This document shows, in pieces, positions 40,353-49,540 of a DNA stretch of 64,000 bases. Within the stretch, counting starts at the first letter, position 1. Every line of letters starts with the position of its first letter. The notes beneath the pieces were generated by a model. The model worked only from the letters and a program-made list of their open reading frames with translations, ran no database searches and was not told the DNA's origin. The stretch covers positions 186,001 to 250,000 of the forward strand of contig WJYK01000002.1 in assembly GCA_009668225.1 (NCBI GenBank). Reading direction: 5' to 3'. This stretch comes from Enterobacteriaceae bacterium RIT693. Its GTDB lineage: Bacteria > Pseudomonadota > Gammaproteobacteria > Enterobacterales > Enterobacteriaceae. A program made the position numbers and the translations under genes.

Positions 40353-41837
40353 ATGGAAAAGCAAAACTATAATCACCTGACCCGAACCTTCCAGCGTCTG
40401 TCCCGTTTTGATCACCTGTCTGCCATTGCAGGCTGGGATATGTCCACCATGATGCCGGCTAACGGCAGTCAGGCTCGCGGCGAGGCCCTCGCTGAACTTA
40501 GCGTGCTTAAGCACCAGATCCTGACCGACAAAAAAATCGCTACTCTGCTGCAGGCCGCCGCTCAGGAAGATCTTAATGACGTTGAGCGCGCTAACCTGCG
40601 CGAAATGACCCGCCATTATCAGGAAGCCGTGTTGCTGCCGGACGCGCTGGTTGAAGAAAAATCGCTGGTGGGCACCCGCTGTGAACACGGCTGGCGCACC
40701 CAGCGCCCGGCCAACGACTGGCAGGGTTTTTCCACGAACCTAAAAGAGGTCGTTCGCGTCAGCCGCGAGGAAGCCCGTCTGCGGGCGGAGGCAAAAGGCA
40801 TTTCCCGCTACGACGCGCTGCTGGATATCTACGAGCCAGGTATGACCAGCGCCAAGCTCGACGTGCTGTTTGGCGACCTGCGTGACTGGCTACCGAACCT
40901 GCTGCAGAACGTGGTCGACAAGCAGGCCAAAGAGAAAACGCTTGTTCCACAAGGCCCCTTTGCTACGGATACGCAACGCCAGCTGGGCCTTGATACCATG
41001 GCGCTACTGGGCTTCGACTTTAACGGTGGCCGCCTTGACGTCAGCGCACACCCGTTCTGTGGCGGCGTGCCTGAGGACGTGCGGATCACCACGCGCTATA
41101 ACGAAGAAGAGCTGTTCAGCTCGTTGTTCGGCGTGATCCATGAAACCGGCCACGCTCGCTACGAACAGAACCTGCCGCGTGAATGGCTTGGCCAGCCCGT
41201 TTCCCTGGCCCGCTCTACCGCTATCCACGAATCGCAAAGCCTGTTCTTTGAAATGCAGCTTGGCCGCAGCGCACCTTTCCTGAAGCTATTGCTGCCGAAG
41301 GTGATTGAGCGTTTTGGCCCGCAGCCGGCGTTCGAATTAAACAACTTTATCAACGTTAACCAGCAGGTTGAGCGCGGCTTTATTCGCGTTGATGCTGATG
41401 AGGTGAGCTATCCGGCGCACGTTGTTCTGCGCTATGAGATTGAACGGGCGCTTATCGACGGCGATATCGAAGTCGACGACATCCCGTCGCTGTGGAATGA
41501 GAAAATGCAGTCCTGGCTTGGCCTGTCCACCGAGGGTAACTATCGCAACGGCTGTATGCAGGATATTCACTGGACCGACGGCGCGTTCGGCTACTTCCCG
41601 TCCTACACGCTCGGTGCCATGTATGCGGCACAGTTGTTTAGCGCCGCCTCTCGCGCCTTGCCAAACCTGGAGCAGGAGATTGCCGGTGGCGATTTCAGGG
41701 CGCTGTTTGACTGGTTAAAACAAAATATCTGGCAGCACGGCAGCCGTTTCACCACCTCACAGCTGATAACAAATGCGACGGGCGAAGATCTCAACCCATT
41801 GTATTTCCGCAAGCATTTAGAATCACGTTACCTGTAA
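40353..41837 (+). CDS. M32-family metallocarboxypeptidase (Taq type)
   Basis: The 494-residue cytoplasmic enzyme belongs to peptidase family M32. The zinc motif HETGH is at 263-267 and the third ligand Glu lies in IHESQS (residue 293). Family segments GWDMSTMMPANG and YNEEELFSSLFGVIHETG are present. It removes C-terminal residues from peptides. The ATG at 40353 has GAGG upstream; an upstream start would add 14 residues. E. coli K-12 lacks this gene between ynfM and asr. Confidence 0.92.
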   Translation: MEKQNYNHLTRTFQRLSRFDHLSAIAGWDMSTMMPANGSQARGEALAELSVLKHQILTDKKIATLLQAAAQEDLNDVERANLREMTRHYQEAVLLPDALVEEKSLVGTRCEHGWRTQRPANDWQGFSTNLKEVVRVSREEARLRAEAKGISRYDALLDIYEPGMTSAKLDVLFGDLRDWLPNLLQNVVDKQAKEKTLVPQGPFATDTQRQLGLDTMALLGFDFNGGRLDVSAHPFCGGVPEDVRITTRYNEEELFSSLFGVIHETGHARYEQNLPREWLGQPVSLARSTAIHESQSLFFEMQLGRSAPFLKLLLPKVIERFGPQPAFELNNFINVNQQVERGFIRVDADEVSYPAHVVLRYEIERALIDGDIEVDDIPSLWNEKMQSWLGLSTEGNYRNGCMQDIHWTDGAFGYFPSYTLGAMYAAQLFSAASRALPNLEQEIAGGDFRALFDWLKQNIWQHGSRFTTSQLITNATGEDLNPLYFRKHLESRYL

Positions 41838-41988
41838 ACACCTCACGCCGGGTCGTCTGTACCCGGCGTTGTACATTACGTTACACGCCGATACCAATCA
41901 CTCACTGAAGACTTAGTCTCCCCAGCCTATAGTTCATTTCAACGGCCCCGCAGTGGGGTTACATATAAACAAATTCGAGGATGTCGAA

Positions 41989-42414
41989 ATGAAAAAAGTA
42001 TTAGCTCTGGTTGTTGCCGCTGCTATGGGTCTGTCTTCTGCTGCTTTCGCTGCTGACACTACCGCTACCGCGCCAGCTGCTGCTCCAGCAACCACCGCTG
42101 CTGCACCTGCTGCTAAAGCACCAGCTGCAAAAGTAACTCACCATAAAAAACACAAAAAAGCTGCCGCTCAGAAAGCGCAGGCTGCTAAAAAGAAACACAA
42201 AAAAGCCGCTAAACCAGCGACAGAGCAGAAAGCTCAGGCTGCCAAAAAGCACCACAAAAAAGCAGTAAAACCAGCTGCACAGAAAGCTCAGGCTGCTAAA
42301 AAACACCACAAAAAATCAGTAAAACCAGCTGCACAGAAAGCTCAGGCTGCTAAAAAACACGTGAAAAAACATCACAAAGCCGCTGCTAAACCAGCTGCAC
42401 AGCCAGCAGCATAA
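41989..42414 (+). CDS. asr: Acid shock protein Asr
   Basis: Asr is a periplasmic, lysine- and alanine-rich protein induced by low pH. The 141-residue product has a signal peptide ([21 protein letters not shown]) and an Ala/Thr/Pro region. A basic repeat region follows, with His-Lys clusters. The unit [18 protein letters not shown] occurs at residues 87-104 and again at 105-122 with one change. GAGG precedes the ATG. In E. coli the promoter is controlled by RstAB; no site was assigned here. Confidence 0.95.
   Translation: MKKVLALVVAAAMGLSSAAFAADTTATAPAAAPATTAAAPAAKAPAAKVTHHKKHKKAAAQKAQAAKKKHKKAAKPATEQKAQAAKKHHKKAVKPAAQKAQAAKKHHKKSVKPAAQKAQAAKKHVKKHHKAAAKPAAQPAA
42247..42354 (+). repeat. 54-bp tandem repeat within asr
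   Basis: Two adjacent 54-bp units (42247-42300 and 42301-42354) are nearly identical, differing at AAG/AAA and GCA/TCA codons. Each encodes an 18-residue Lys/Ala/His unit. Near-identical tandem units make repeat-number change by slippage likely. Confidence 0.9.
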
Positions 42415-42467
42415 GCCTGACGGGGTAACCCGTTAGCTTAAAGCGTTTACCTTAAAACGTTTACAAA

Positions 42468-42494
42468 GACACCCGGCTTGCCGGGTGTTTTCTT
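42468..42494 (+). terminator. Rho-independent terminator after asr
   Basis: Stem arms CACCCGG and CCGGGTG with a CTTG loop are followed by TTTTCTT. It lies about 55 bp after the asr stop and before ydgU. Confidence 0.88.
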
Positions 42495-42543
42495 AGGAAT
42501 AAGGCACAGCCTTTAGCACGTACTTATTTCTGGAGTGCGGATA

Positions 42544-42624
42544 ATGTTGCGACGCTACAGTTTCGAGTTAATCCTCGCCCTGCTGATCATCTGCGGTATT
42601 ATTACGCTGAGCTTCTGGCTCTGA
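42544..42624 (+). CDS. ydgU: Small membrane protein YdgU
   Basis: A 26-residue ORF, too short for common gene callers, encodes one hydrophobic helix. It starts MLRRYSFELILALLIICG and ends in FWL. It resembles the 27-residue E. coli YdgU as recalled and lies at the same place, between asr and ydgD. GGAG precedes the ATG at a distance of about 8 nt. It probably arises from read-through of the asr terminator or from its own promoter. Confidence 0.8.
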   Translation: MLRRYSFELILALLIICGIITLSFWL

Positions 42625-42722
42625 TAGCGTAGTCTGCTGTTTTTACTCCCACTTTCGGTCCGTTCCGACTATAGTTACTTCATCTATAAAAACCATAATT
42701 ATTAGCCCCTTCAGAGAAAGCT

Positions 42723-43529
42723 ATGCGCAAAAGTGTTGTGTTGTTTTTAGGAGCTTTGATCCTTTTACCTCAACTCGGTCATGCGGATGATGACGATAGC
42801 CCGGCTAACGTTAAAACGCTGTTCTTCGGTAAAGATGACCGTATTCGCGTCACCAATCCTCAGGATGCCCCCTGGGATGCCATCGGCCAGCTGGAAACCG
42901 CCAGCGGCAATCTATGCACCGCCACACTCATTTCCCCGCATCTGGCTTTAACCGCCGGACATTGCCTGCTGCAGCCGCCGCGCGGTAAAGCGGATAAAGC
43001 GATTGCACTGCGCTTTATTTCCCACAAAGGGCAATGGCGCTATGAAATTCATGATATTGAAGGCCGGGTGGATAAATCACTGGGTCGCCGCCTTAAGCCG
43101 GACGGAGACGGCTGGATAGTACCGTCGAGCGCCGCACCCTATGACTTTGGCCTGATTATTATCCGCAATCCGCCGTCAGGCATCACGCCGCTGCCGCTGT
43201 TTACCGGCGACAAGGACGCCCTGACCGAAGCGTTAAAAACGCAGGATCGCAAAGTCACGCAATCCGGCTATCCGCTGGATCATCTGGACGACCTGTATAC
43301 CCATAACAATTGCCTGATAACCGGCTGGGCACAAGCGTCCGTGCTGTCGCACCAGTGCGATACCCTGCCCGGCGACAGCGGTTCACCCTTGCTGTTGAAT
43401 ACCGCCGAGGGCTGGCAGCTGATTGCAGTGCAAAGCTCTGCACCGGCGGCGAAAGACCGCTACCGTGCGGATAACCGGGCTATTTCTGTCACCGGCTTCC
43501 GCGACCGGCTGGAAGCGCTGGCACAGTAA
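42723..43529 (+). CDS. ydgD: Trypsin-like serine protease YdgD
   Basis: The 268-residue protein has a signal peptide (residues 1-21) and the chymotrypsin triad: His80 in TAGHC, Asp141 in YDFGL and Ser219 in GDSGSP. It is expected in the periplasm. It corresponds to E. coli ydgD downstream of asr and ydgU. Substrates are unknown; proteolysis of Asr has been considered because the genes are linked, but that is inference. Confidence 0.92.
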   Translation: MRKSVVLFLGALILLPQLGHADDDDSPANVKTLFFGKDDRIRVTNPQDAPWDAIGQLETASGNLCTATLISPHLALTAGHCLLQPPRGKADKAIALRFISHKGQWRYEIHDIEGRVDKSLGRRLKPDGDGWIVPSSAAPYDFGLIIIRNPPSGITPLPLFTGDKDALTEALKTQDRKVTQSGYPLDHLDDLYTHNNCLITGWAQASVLSHQCDTLPGDSGSPLLLNTAEGWQLIAVQSSAPAAKDRYRADNRAISVTGFRDRLEALAQ

Positions 43530-43532
43530 GCA

Positions 43533-45701
43533 CTATGCCTGATGCCGCTGGCGCAGCAATAAGACTGCGTCCAGCGGCACCGGCTGGCTGAAGAAGTACC
43601 CCTGCAGCCGGTCACAACCCGCAAGGCATAGCAGCTTTAGCTGATAGTCGTTTTCCACCCCTTCCGCCGTTACCGCCATTCCCAGGGCGCTGGCAATCCG
43701 CACCGTGCCGCTGACCAGGGCCAGCGCTTGCTCATCGCTGTCCACCAGCCCGGCCAGGGATTTGTCTATTTTGATGGTGTCGAAATTAAAGCGGCGCAGA
43801 TAGCCAATGCTCGAATAGCCGTTGCCGAAGTCGTCGAGCGCCACCGCCATCCCCTGAGATTTAAGATTACGGATGGCCGCCAGCGCACGTTCCGGGTTTT
43901 CCAGCACGTAGCTTTCGGTAACCTCAAGCTCCAGCCGCTGCGCCGAAAACTGCGTGTCCTGCAATACCCTGGCGACCTTATCTTCAAACTCAGGGTCACG
44001 GAACTGCGCCGGGGAAATATTCACCGACAACCGTAAATCCTCAAAGGGCTGTAAATCGCGGCACGCGCGGCGAAGTACAAACTGCCCCAGGGCGTAAATC
44101 AGACCGCTGGTTTCGGCCACGGTGATAAACGCATCCGGTAACAGCTCTCCCCCTGGACGACGTGGCCAACGTACCAACGCTTCAACGCCGGTCATCACCT
44201 GACTACGCGCATCAATAATAGGTTGATACCAGACCTCAAACTCATCCCGCGCCAGGCCTGCGCGAATATCATTTTCGATAATTAACCGACGCTCACGAAC
44301 GTTGTTTAGCGCCGCATCATAATAAGTGGTGCGCCCTTTACCGGTAATTTTGGAATGGTACATGGCGATATCCGCACGGCGGAAAAGCTCAGAGCTGCTG
44401 CAATCGACCAGCGAACCGCAGGCAATGCCGATACTGGCGCTGATGTGGATAGTGCTTTCCCCCACGGGAATCGGCTGGCTCAGGAAATCCAGCACCGAGC
44501 CTGCAAAGGCAGAAGAGTGTTCCCCGGCGTGCTCGCCGCCGAGCATCATGGCAAACTCATCTCCGCCCATTCTGACCAGCATGCCGTTTTCCGGCACCCT
44601 GTCGCGCAGCTCGTGAGCAATGGTGACGATCAGCTTGTCACCAATGTCGTGCCCGTAAATATCGTTCACGTCCTTAAAGCCGTCGAGATCGATAAACACC
44701 ACGCTTTTCTCATCGGTATCGCCGCGCTTGCTGATGGTTTCCAGCCGCTCGATCAATGCCCGGCGGTTAGGCAAATGGCTTAGCCAGTCGGTCAGCGCGA
44801 TAGTTCTGGCCTGCTTTTCACCACGCGCCAGCTTGTACAACCCCAGGCTACTGATGGCGATAAACACCAGAATCAGCACCGCGGCAAGCACCGCAATGCG
44901 CATAATGTCGGCCGATGCCGCATGTGCCGCCTCCGCGCCCGGCAGCCTTGGCCGCCAGCTCAGGTAGCCCAGCGTCTCACCTGACGTACTGTCTAACGGT
45001 ACGCTGGACGAAACCGACGGGCTGGACGTTAAGCGCAGGTTTTCAATCTGAAACGTGTTACCCAGCTCTTTAAGCATGCCGCTATTAATCTGTCGGCCAA
45101 TCACCAGATAGCGGCGCGTGGCGTCGCGCACCTGAAGCCGCCCCAGCATCGGACGAATCAGGCCAATGCCGATAAACGACACGCCATATTCAGTTTGGGT
45201 GATACCGGCGAAAATCTTTTTATCGTCCCTCAGCGTTTGGGCATTCTGATGAACCAGAGCTTCAAATCCCTTACCCAGCAGGCTGATATCCCGCCCCGCC
45301 ACTCGCTGGCCGCGAAAAGAGCCCCAGAGGATATTGAACCCTTCATCCAGCACGTAAACGCCGTCATAAAGGTTATTGATTTTGTAGCCCGCGCCCCAGG
45401 TGTTATACAGCCAGTTCACGTCCAGTACCGGGCGATAAACCTGATTCACGGCGTCATCCCACACGGCATTGTCAATGACCAGCGCCCACACGCGGTTGAC
45501 CGAGGTCTGAATAGCCCCCTGCACCGACATCGCGCTTCGATGCTCATCTATCTCGTTGGTTTTACTACTGATAAGGTGAAGGGACAGGTACAGCAACGCG
45601 ATAATAGAAACGATCAGCCCGATCCCTGCCATAAAGACCATGGCAAACAGGGTTCCGGCAACGGGCGTACTTTTCCAGCTAATGGGATTACGCAATTTCA
45701 T
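43533..45701 (-). CDS. Membrane CHASE4-like GGDEF-EAL c-di-GMP protein
   Basis: The 722-residue protein has two membrane segments (about 16-45 and 268-288) that enclose a periplasmic sensor resembling CHASE4 (WDDAVNQVY, WLYNTWG). Cytoplasmic GGDEF (379-383, in VRMGGDEF) and EAL (507-509) domains follow. The phosphodiesterase motifs VEALVRW, NISPAQF, LEVTES, DDFGNGYSS, KIDKSL and AEGVEN look intact, and so does the GGDEF loop, so it may be bifunctional. It is convergent with ydgD (3-bp gap). E. coli K-12 has mdtIJ directly after ydgD, so this gene is an insertion relative to K-12. Confidence 0.92.
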   Translation of the reverse strand: MKLRNPISWKSTPVAGTLFAMVFMAGIGLIVSIIALLYLSLHLISSKTNEIDEHRSAMSVQGAIQTSVNRVWALVIDNAVWDDAVNQVYRPVLDVNWLYNTWGAGYKINNLYDGVYVLDEGFNILWGSFRGQRVAGRDISLLGKGFEALVHQNAQTLRDDKKIFAGITQTEYGVSFIGIGLIRPMLGRLQVRDATRRYLVIGRQINSGMLKELGNTFQIENLRLTSSPSVSSSVPLDSTSGETLGYLSWRPRLPGAEAAHAASADIMRIAVLAAVLILVFIAISSLGLYKLARGEKQARTIALTDWLSHLPNRRALIERLETISKRGDTDEKSVVFIDLDGFKDVNDIYGHDIGDKLIVTIAHELRDRVPENGMLVRMGGDEFAMMLGGEHAGEHSSAFAGSVLDFLSQPIPVGESTIHISASIGIACGSLVDCSSSELFRRADIAMYHSKITGKGRTTYYDAALNNVRERRLIIENDIRAGLARDEFEVWYQPIIDARSQVMTGVEALVRWPRRPGGELLPDAFITVAETSGLIYALGQFVLRRACRDLQPFEDLRLSVNISPAQFRDPEFEDKVARVLQDTQFSAQRLELEVTESYVLENPERALAAIRNLKSQGMAVALDDFGNGYSSIGYLRRFNFDTIKIDKSLAGLVDSDEQALALVSGTVRIASALGMAVTAEGVENDYQLKLLCLAGCDRLQGYFFSQPVPLDAVLLLRQRHQA

Positions 45702-45829
45702 CTCTCTTTTAAGTGAAATAACGTTGAGATAACCGGCTATTAATTAAGAGAAGGCTCTTTTACCGTAAAATAAGCGTAATACACCTGGAGGAAAGCGCTG
45801 CCCGAATAATTAGCGGGCAGCGTGATAGA

Positions 45830-46159
45830 TCAGGCAATTTTGATAATAATCATCCCGACCAGCAGTAAACCGAGGCCTATCCAACCTTTGCGGTTGAGTC
45901 GCTGGCCGAAGAGGATCCAGCCCGCGGCGACGGTCGCGGCAATACCAAACCCGCCCCACAGCGCATAAGCGACGGACAGTTCGATACCCTTAACCGCCTG
46001 CGCCAGAGCGCTGAATGCCGCCAGAACCGCCAGCAGGGACAGCACGCCGTACAGCGGGCGACGGAAACCATCCGACTGTTTTAATAATATATTGGCGGCG
46101 ATTTCCAGAACGATAGCCAGCAGCAGCCACAGAGCGTGAACCCACTCAAACGACGGCAT
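45830..46159 (-). CDS. mdtI: Spermidine exporter subunit MdtI
   Basis: The 109-residue SMR-family protein has four membrane helices and matches E. coli MdtI closely as recalled ([20 protein letters not shown]). With MdtJ it forms a heteromeric spermidine exporter. The start overlaps the mdtJ coding end by 14 bp, a typical coupled pair. Confidence 0.94.
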   Translation of the reverse strand: MPSFEWVHALWLLLAIVLEIAANILLKQSDGFRRPLYGVLSLLAVLAAFSALAQAVKGIELSVAYALWGGFGIAATVAAGWILFGQRLNRKGWIGLGLLLVGMIIIKIA

Positions 46160-46520
46160 GATGCTCCCCCTTCTCTGGCGTCACCGGGCGCGCTTTTTTC
46201 GCTCGCGTACCGGATTTAATCAGCGCAATACCGACAACCAGCGTGGTCAATCCAAGTATTTTTAATGGCGAAATGGATTCATCGAACAGCAGGACGCTGA
46301 AGAGGGTAATAAACAGAATGCCAATCCCTTCCCACATGGCATAGGCCACGCCGAGGGCAATCTTTTTCACCGAAAACGACAGTAAAATATAAGAAAGCGC
46401 GATCATCACCAGCATGAAAATATAACCTGCGTTATTTTCGCTGACGCTTGACCATTTCATAGATAAAGTGCCGGTAATTTCGGCAGCGATAGCCAGTCCC
46501 AGTAAAATCCAGTAAATCAT
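46146..46520 (-). CDS. mdtJ: Spermidine exporter subunit MdtJ
   Basis: The 124-residue SMR protein has four helices and the signature [13 protein letters not shown] and [15 protein letters not shown]. The ATG at 46520 follows AGGAGAG; a longer frame to 46565 is unsupported. Its basic cytoplasmic tail ([16 protein letters not shown]) is slightly longer than in E. coli. It is first in the mdtJI operon and divergent from tqsA. Confidence 0.94.
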   Translation of the reverse strand: MIYWILLGLAIAAEITGTLSMKWSSVSENNAGYIFMLVMIALSYILLSFSVKKIALGVAYAMWEGIGILFITLFSVLLFDESISPLKILGLTTLVVGIALIKSGTRAKKARPVTPEKGEHHAVV

Positions 46521-46981
46521 GATTTCTCTCCTGACAGAGAAAATAGTGCTGCAAAAAGCCTGCAAGACACGTCAAGACGACGAGCAAGAGCAAATTAAAA
46601 AACCAAAAAAATTGTCAGAAGAAAGGGACTATAGCGCGTTGCGCCAGTGCTGCTCACCGGAGAGTGAAGATGTGGAGATAACAAAAACGAATTGATGATT
46701 TAAAGAAGTGCTGAACATATTGTCCATAATTTTTCCAACTTATCCGCGGTGTTGCTTCTCGTCAGTTGCGGATAGAAAATTGTCCTCGGTAGTTAAACAC
46801 GCTAATTTTATAGCATAATTTGGTAAATCGGCGCCTGATATTTACACTCCTTTACGCTACACAGCAGCCTGACAGTAATGTATTAAACTGCTTTCAACGT
46901 TTAAAATAGCGTAATTAATGGATGAATGTTTTAACAGTGGTGTATTATTTTTCGACCCGCCGAACTGGAGAATCAGCAACG
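46521..46981. promoter_or_regulatory. Divergent promoter region mdtJ / tqsA
   Basis: This 461-bp AT-rich gap separates divergent mdtJ and tqsA. It contains A-tracts (AATTAAAAAACC, AAAAAAATTG) but no convincing gene. In E. coli mdtJI is H-NS-repressed and the AT-richness agrees with that. Specific promoter boxes were not assigned. Confidence 0.5.
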
Positions 46982-48016
46982 ATGGCTAAATCGATTATTA
47001 CTCTGAAAGCGTTAAAAGCCGTGATTATGCTGGGTATGTTGGTCATTATTCTGGTGGGCATTAAAGCCGCGGCAGATATCATTGTGCCTTTTATTCTTGC
47101 CCTGTTTATTGCCGTTATTCTTAACCCGCTGATTCACCGCCTTGAACGGGTGCGGGTGCCGCGCGTGCTGGCGATTATCCTGGTGGTGGTTGTCATTATT
47201 CTGAGTATGGTGCTGTTGCTTGCCTACCTCGGCACTTCGCTTAACGAGCTGGCGCGCACTCTGCCACAGTACCGCTCTTCGCTGGTCGTACCGTTAAAGA
47301 CGATTGAGCCCTGGCTGCAGCGAGCAGGGATCTCGGTTTCTGTCGACGAATTAATAAAGTACGTTGATCCTAACGCGCTGATGACGCTGGTGACCAGCCT
47401 ACTCACTCAGCTTTCTAACGCGATGACCTCCATCTTCCTGCTGCTGCTCACCGTGGTGTTTATGCTGATTGAAGTCCCGCAGCTGCCGCGCAAACTGCAG
47501 CAACTGATGTCCCGTCCGGAAGAAGGCATGGGAGCCATTCAGCGCGCGCTGGATAGCGTCAGCCATTATTTGGTCCTTAAAACGGCAATTAGCATCGTCA
47601 CGGGGCTGGTGGTCTGGGGCATGCTCGCCGCACTCGACGTCCGGTTTGCCTTTATCTGGGGCCTGCTGGCCTTCGCGCTCAACTACATTCCAAACATTGG
47701 GTCCGTGCTGGCGGCGATTCCGCCTGTTGTACAGGTTCTGGTGTTCAACGGGTTATATGACGCGCTGATCGTCGTGGCGGGCTACCTGCTGATTAACCTG
47801 GTGTTCGGCAACATCCTCGAACCACGAATAATGGGCCGCGGGCTTGGGCTGTCGACGCTGGTGGTGTTTCTGTCGTTAATCTTCTGGGGTTGGCTGCTTG
47901 GCCCGGTAGGCATGCTGCTTTCTGTTCCGCTGACCATTGCGGTAAAAATTGCGCTTGAACAAACGGAGGGTGGCAAGAGTATTGCCGTGCTGTTGAGTGA
48001 TATGAGTAAGTCTTGA
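46982..48016 (+). CDS. tqsA: AI-2 exporter TqsA
   Basis: TqsA is a membrane protein of the AI-2E/UPF0118 family that exports the quorum signal autoinducer-2 and affects biofilm formation. The 344-residue product, from the ATG at 46982, matches E. coli over its length ([39 protein letters not shown]). An in-frame extension to 46922 is not conserved. In E. coli pntAB comes next; here a REP block and the 572-bp repeat follow. Confidence 0.94.
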   Translation: MAKSIITLKALKAVIMLGMLVIILVGIKAAADIIVPFILALFIAVILNPLIHRLERVRVPRVLAIILVVVVIILSMVLLLAYLGTSLNELARTLPQYRSSLVVPLKTIEPWLQRAGISVSVDELIKYVDPNALMTLVTSLLTQLSNAMTSIFLLLLTVVFMLIEVPQLPRKLQQLMSRPEEGMGAIQRALDSVSHYLVLKTAISIVTGLVVWGMLAALDVRFAFIWGLLAFALNYIPNIGSVLAAIPPVVQVLVFNGLYDALIVVAGYLLINLVFGNILEPRIMGRGLGLSTLVVFLSLIFWGWLLGPVGMLLSVPLTIAVKIALEQTEGGKSIAVLLSDMSKS

Positions 48017-48025
48017 AGCTTGTGA

Positions 48026-48059
48026 CCCTCACCCCGGCCCTCTCCCAGAGGGAGAGGGG
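48026..48059. repeat. REP-like hairpin after tqsA
   Basis: CCCTCACCCC precedes a palindrome of CCCTCTCCC and GGGAGAGGGG with a short AGA loop. It is the same family as the unit at 20152-20252 and lies 9 bp after the tqsA stop and 36 bp before the 572-bp element. It probably terminates tqsA. Confidence 0.75.
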
Positions 48060-48095
48060 ATCCAAACCACGATGGGATTCTGTTACTTTGCGGAG

Positions 48096-48667
48096 TTCCG
48101 TTCACCCATAGATCTGTTTTCCCTGCACGTTCCCGGCACGGTGAACGTGCCAGGGAGATTACGCCATCTCCCTGGCAACCCCGGCGCCCGGCAAGCTCAT
48201 CGCCGCTGAAGCGGTAAACCCACCGGCTATCACCCAAACAGTCGGGGTCGTTCGCGATTCGTTCCCGACGATCGCTCTCTTTCGCTGCTCCCGGCAGCTC
48301 AACCCCGCCTGAGTTGGGTCATAACCGGGGGCGATGAGAGCCGGGAACAAGGTCGTAGCTGTGGGACTTGCAGCGACTTTTATGTTCAGCGTGGCTATAA
48401 GCTTGAAGCGAGGCTCGGTTCCGGCTTAAATCGCCTCCGTTTTCTCTCCGACTGGCCAGGGTCCGGACGTCGGGAACGGCCGGAGGCTGAGAGCGTCGGG
48501 AACGCATCTCAGCCGACCCAGGACTGGGAGATAAAACAGAGGTCTGCCGCTTCAGCGGTCGATTTATTTGGCCGGGAGTCCGGGGTCTCGGGGGAATGAC
48601 GATGATTCTCCCGAGACGTTCACCGGTTCGGTGACTGCATATAAAACAGGGCTGGAAGTGAACGGAA
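48096..48667 (-). repeat. 572-bp dispersed repeat with terminal inverted repeats, copy 2
   Basis: This copy is inverted relative to 14801-15375 and has the same ends, TTCCGTTCAC and GTGAACGGAA. Long stretches are nearly identical (for example the segments around GATTTATTTGGCCGGGAGTC and GATCGCTCTC), with a diverged centre (about 48350-48425). Hairpins lie at 48148-48177 (arms TGCCAGGGAGAT and ATCTCCCTGGCA, perfect) and 48585-48617. No target-site duplication is evident at this copy. With the REP hairpin it fills the 721-bp gap between tqsA and the esterase gene. Confidence 0.85.
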
Positions 48668-48737
48668 ATTTAACCGGCCCTGCATAGCCGAGGATATTTG
48701 TGATTTAGAGGCAGCCGCTGAGGGATGAAGGGAAAAA

Positions 48738-49352
48738 CTACTCTGGATCTAACTCAAAACGCTCCGCAATATACCCCAGCGCCTGCGACACCCCATCCGC
48801 ACTGATGGTATGCACCACGCCCGGCTCAAACAGCGTTTCGACTTCTGCGCCCGCCTCCGTCAGCGCCGCGGCTGCCGCTTCACTTTCAGACCACGGAATC
48901 ACCTGGTCGGCCATACCATGAATCAGCAGCGCCGACGCATCTGCCGCAACGTGGTACGGTTTTGGTGAAGCAAGACGCCCGGAAAACGCGACCACTCCGG
49001 CCAATGGGAAACGCGAAGTGGCCAGCACATCCAGGGCCATAATCGAACCTTGCGAAAAGCCCAGCAGAATGACCCTATCTTTACCCGGCGTGACATCATG
49101 CTGCTCAAAAATCGCCTGCAGCTTTGCGTCAAACGCGCTACGGGCGCTAATCACACGCTGCGGCCGATTTTGCTCGGTAACGCCCGCAAGGCTGAACCAC
49201 TGCCAGGCATCGCCGCCGCCGTCAAACGGCTCGGTGCCGTTCGGCGAAGCAAATAACACTTCCGGCATCACCTGCTGAACGAAGAGTCCCAGTCCTTCCA
49301 GATCCGCCCCTGAACTTCCTACGCCGTGTAACATAACGATCAGTTTTTTCAT
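48738..49352 (-). CDS. Alpha/beta-hydrolase (YpfH-like esterase)
   Basis: The 204-residue cytoplasmic protein is a carboxylesterase/phospholipase of the alpha/beta-hydrolase fold. The nucleophile elbow GFSQGS is seen after VILL, the oxyanion region is LHGVGSSG, and the Asp and His are likely in MADQVIPW and GVVHTIS. E. coli YpfH is the closest type I recall, but genome context differs, so no symbol is given. Substrate is unknown. Confidence 0.88.
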   Translation of the reverse strand: MKKLIVMLHGVGSSGADLEGLGLFVQQVMPEVLFASPNGTEPFDGGGDAWQWFSLAGVTEQNRPQRVISARSAFDAKLQAIFEQHDVTPGKDRVILLGFSQGSIMALDVLATSRFPLAGVVAFSGRLASPKPYHVAADASALLIHGMADQVIPWSESEAAAAALTEAGAEVETLFEPGVVHTISADGVSQALGYIAERFELDPE

Positions 49353-49468
49353 TTCCCTGCCTTCTGCTGAAACCGGTATTTACTGCTACTCAGGCGCTTA
49401 CCTTATCCTGGTCACGCCCCCTACAACAAGTAAACCACCGCGAAACAGACGCACGAGCCACGCTTGTA

Positions 49469-49515
49469 TTTGAGCGGTTGCTCAAGTATATTTCACGCTT
49501 GAGCAACCGCTCAAA
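49469..49515. promoter_or_regulatory. Double palindromic operator before the MFS exporter
   Basis: Two 18-bp arms are exact inverse copies: TTTGAGCGGTTGCTCAAG at 49469-49486 and CTTGAGCAACCGCTCAAA at 49498-49515, with an 11-bp AT-rich spacer. Each arm is itself a palindrome (TTGAGC, 4 bp, GCTCAA), with centres 29 bp apart. It lies 26 bp upstream of the exporter ATG. This is the form expected for two TetR-dimer sites flanking or covering a promoter. The regulator at 51088 is the likely ligand. Confidence 0.75.
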
Positions 49516-49540
49516 TTTGTTCTTTTTAGAGGCATTCATC

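Noticed and set aside
49478-49540. N-terminal extension of the MFS exporter through the palindromic operator
   Set aside because: The operator symmetry and the ribosome-binding site before 49541 favour the shorter start.
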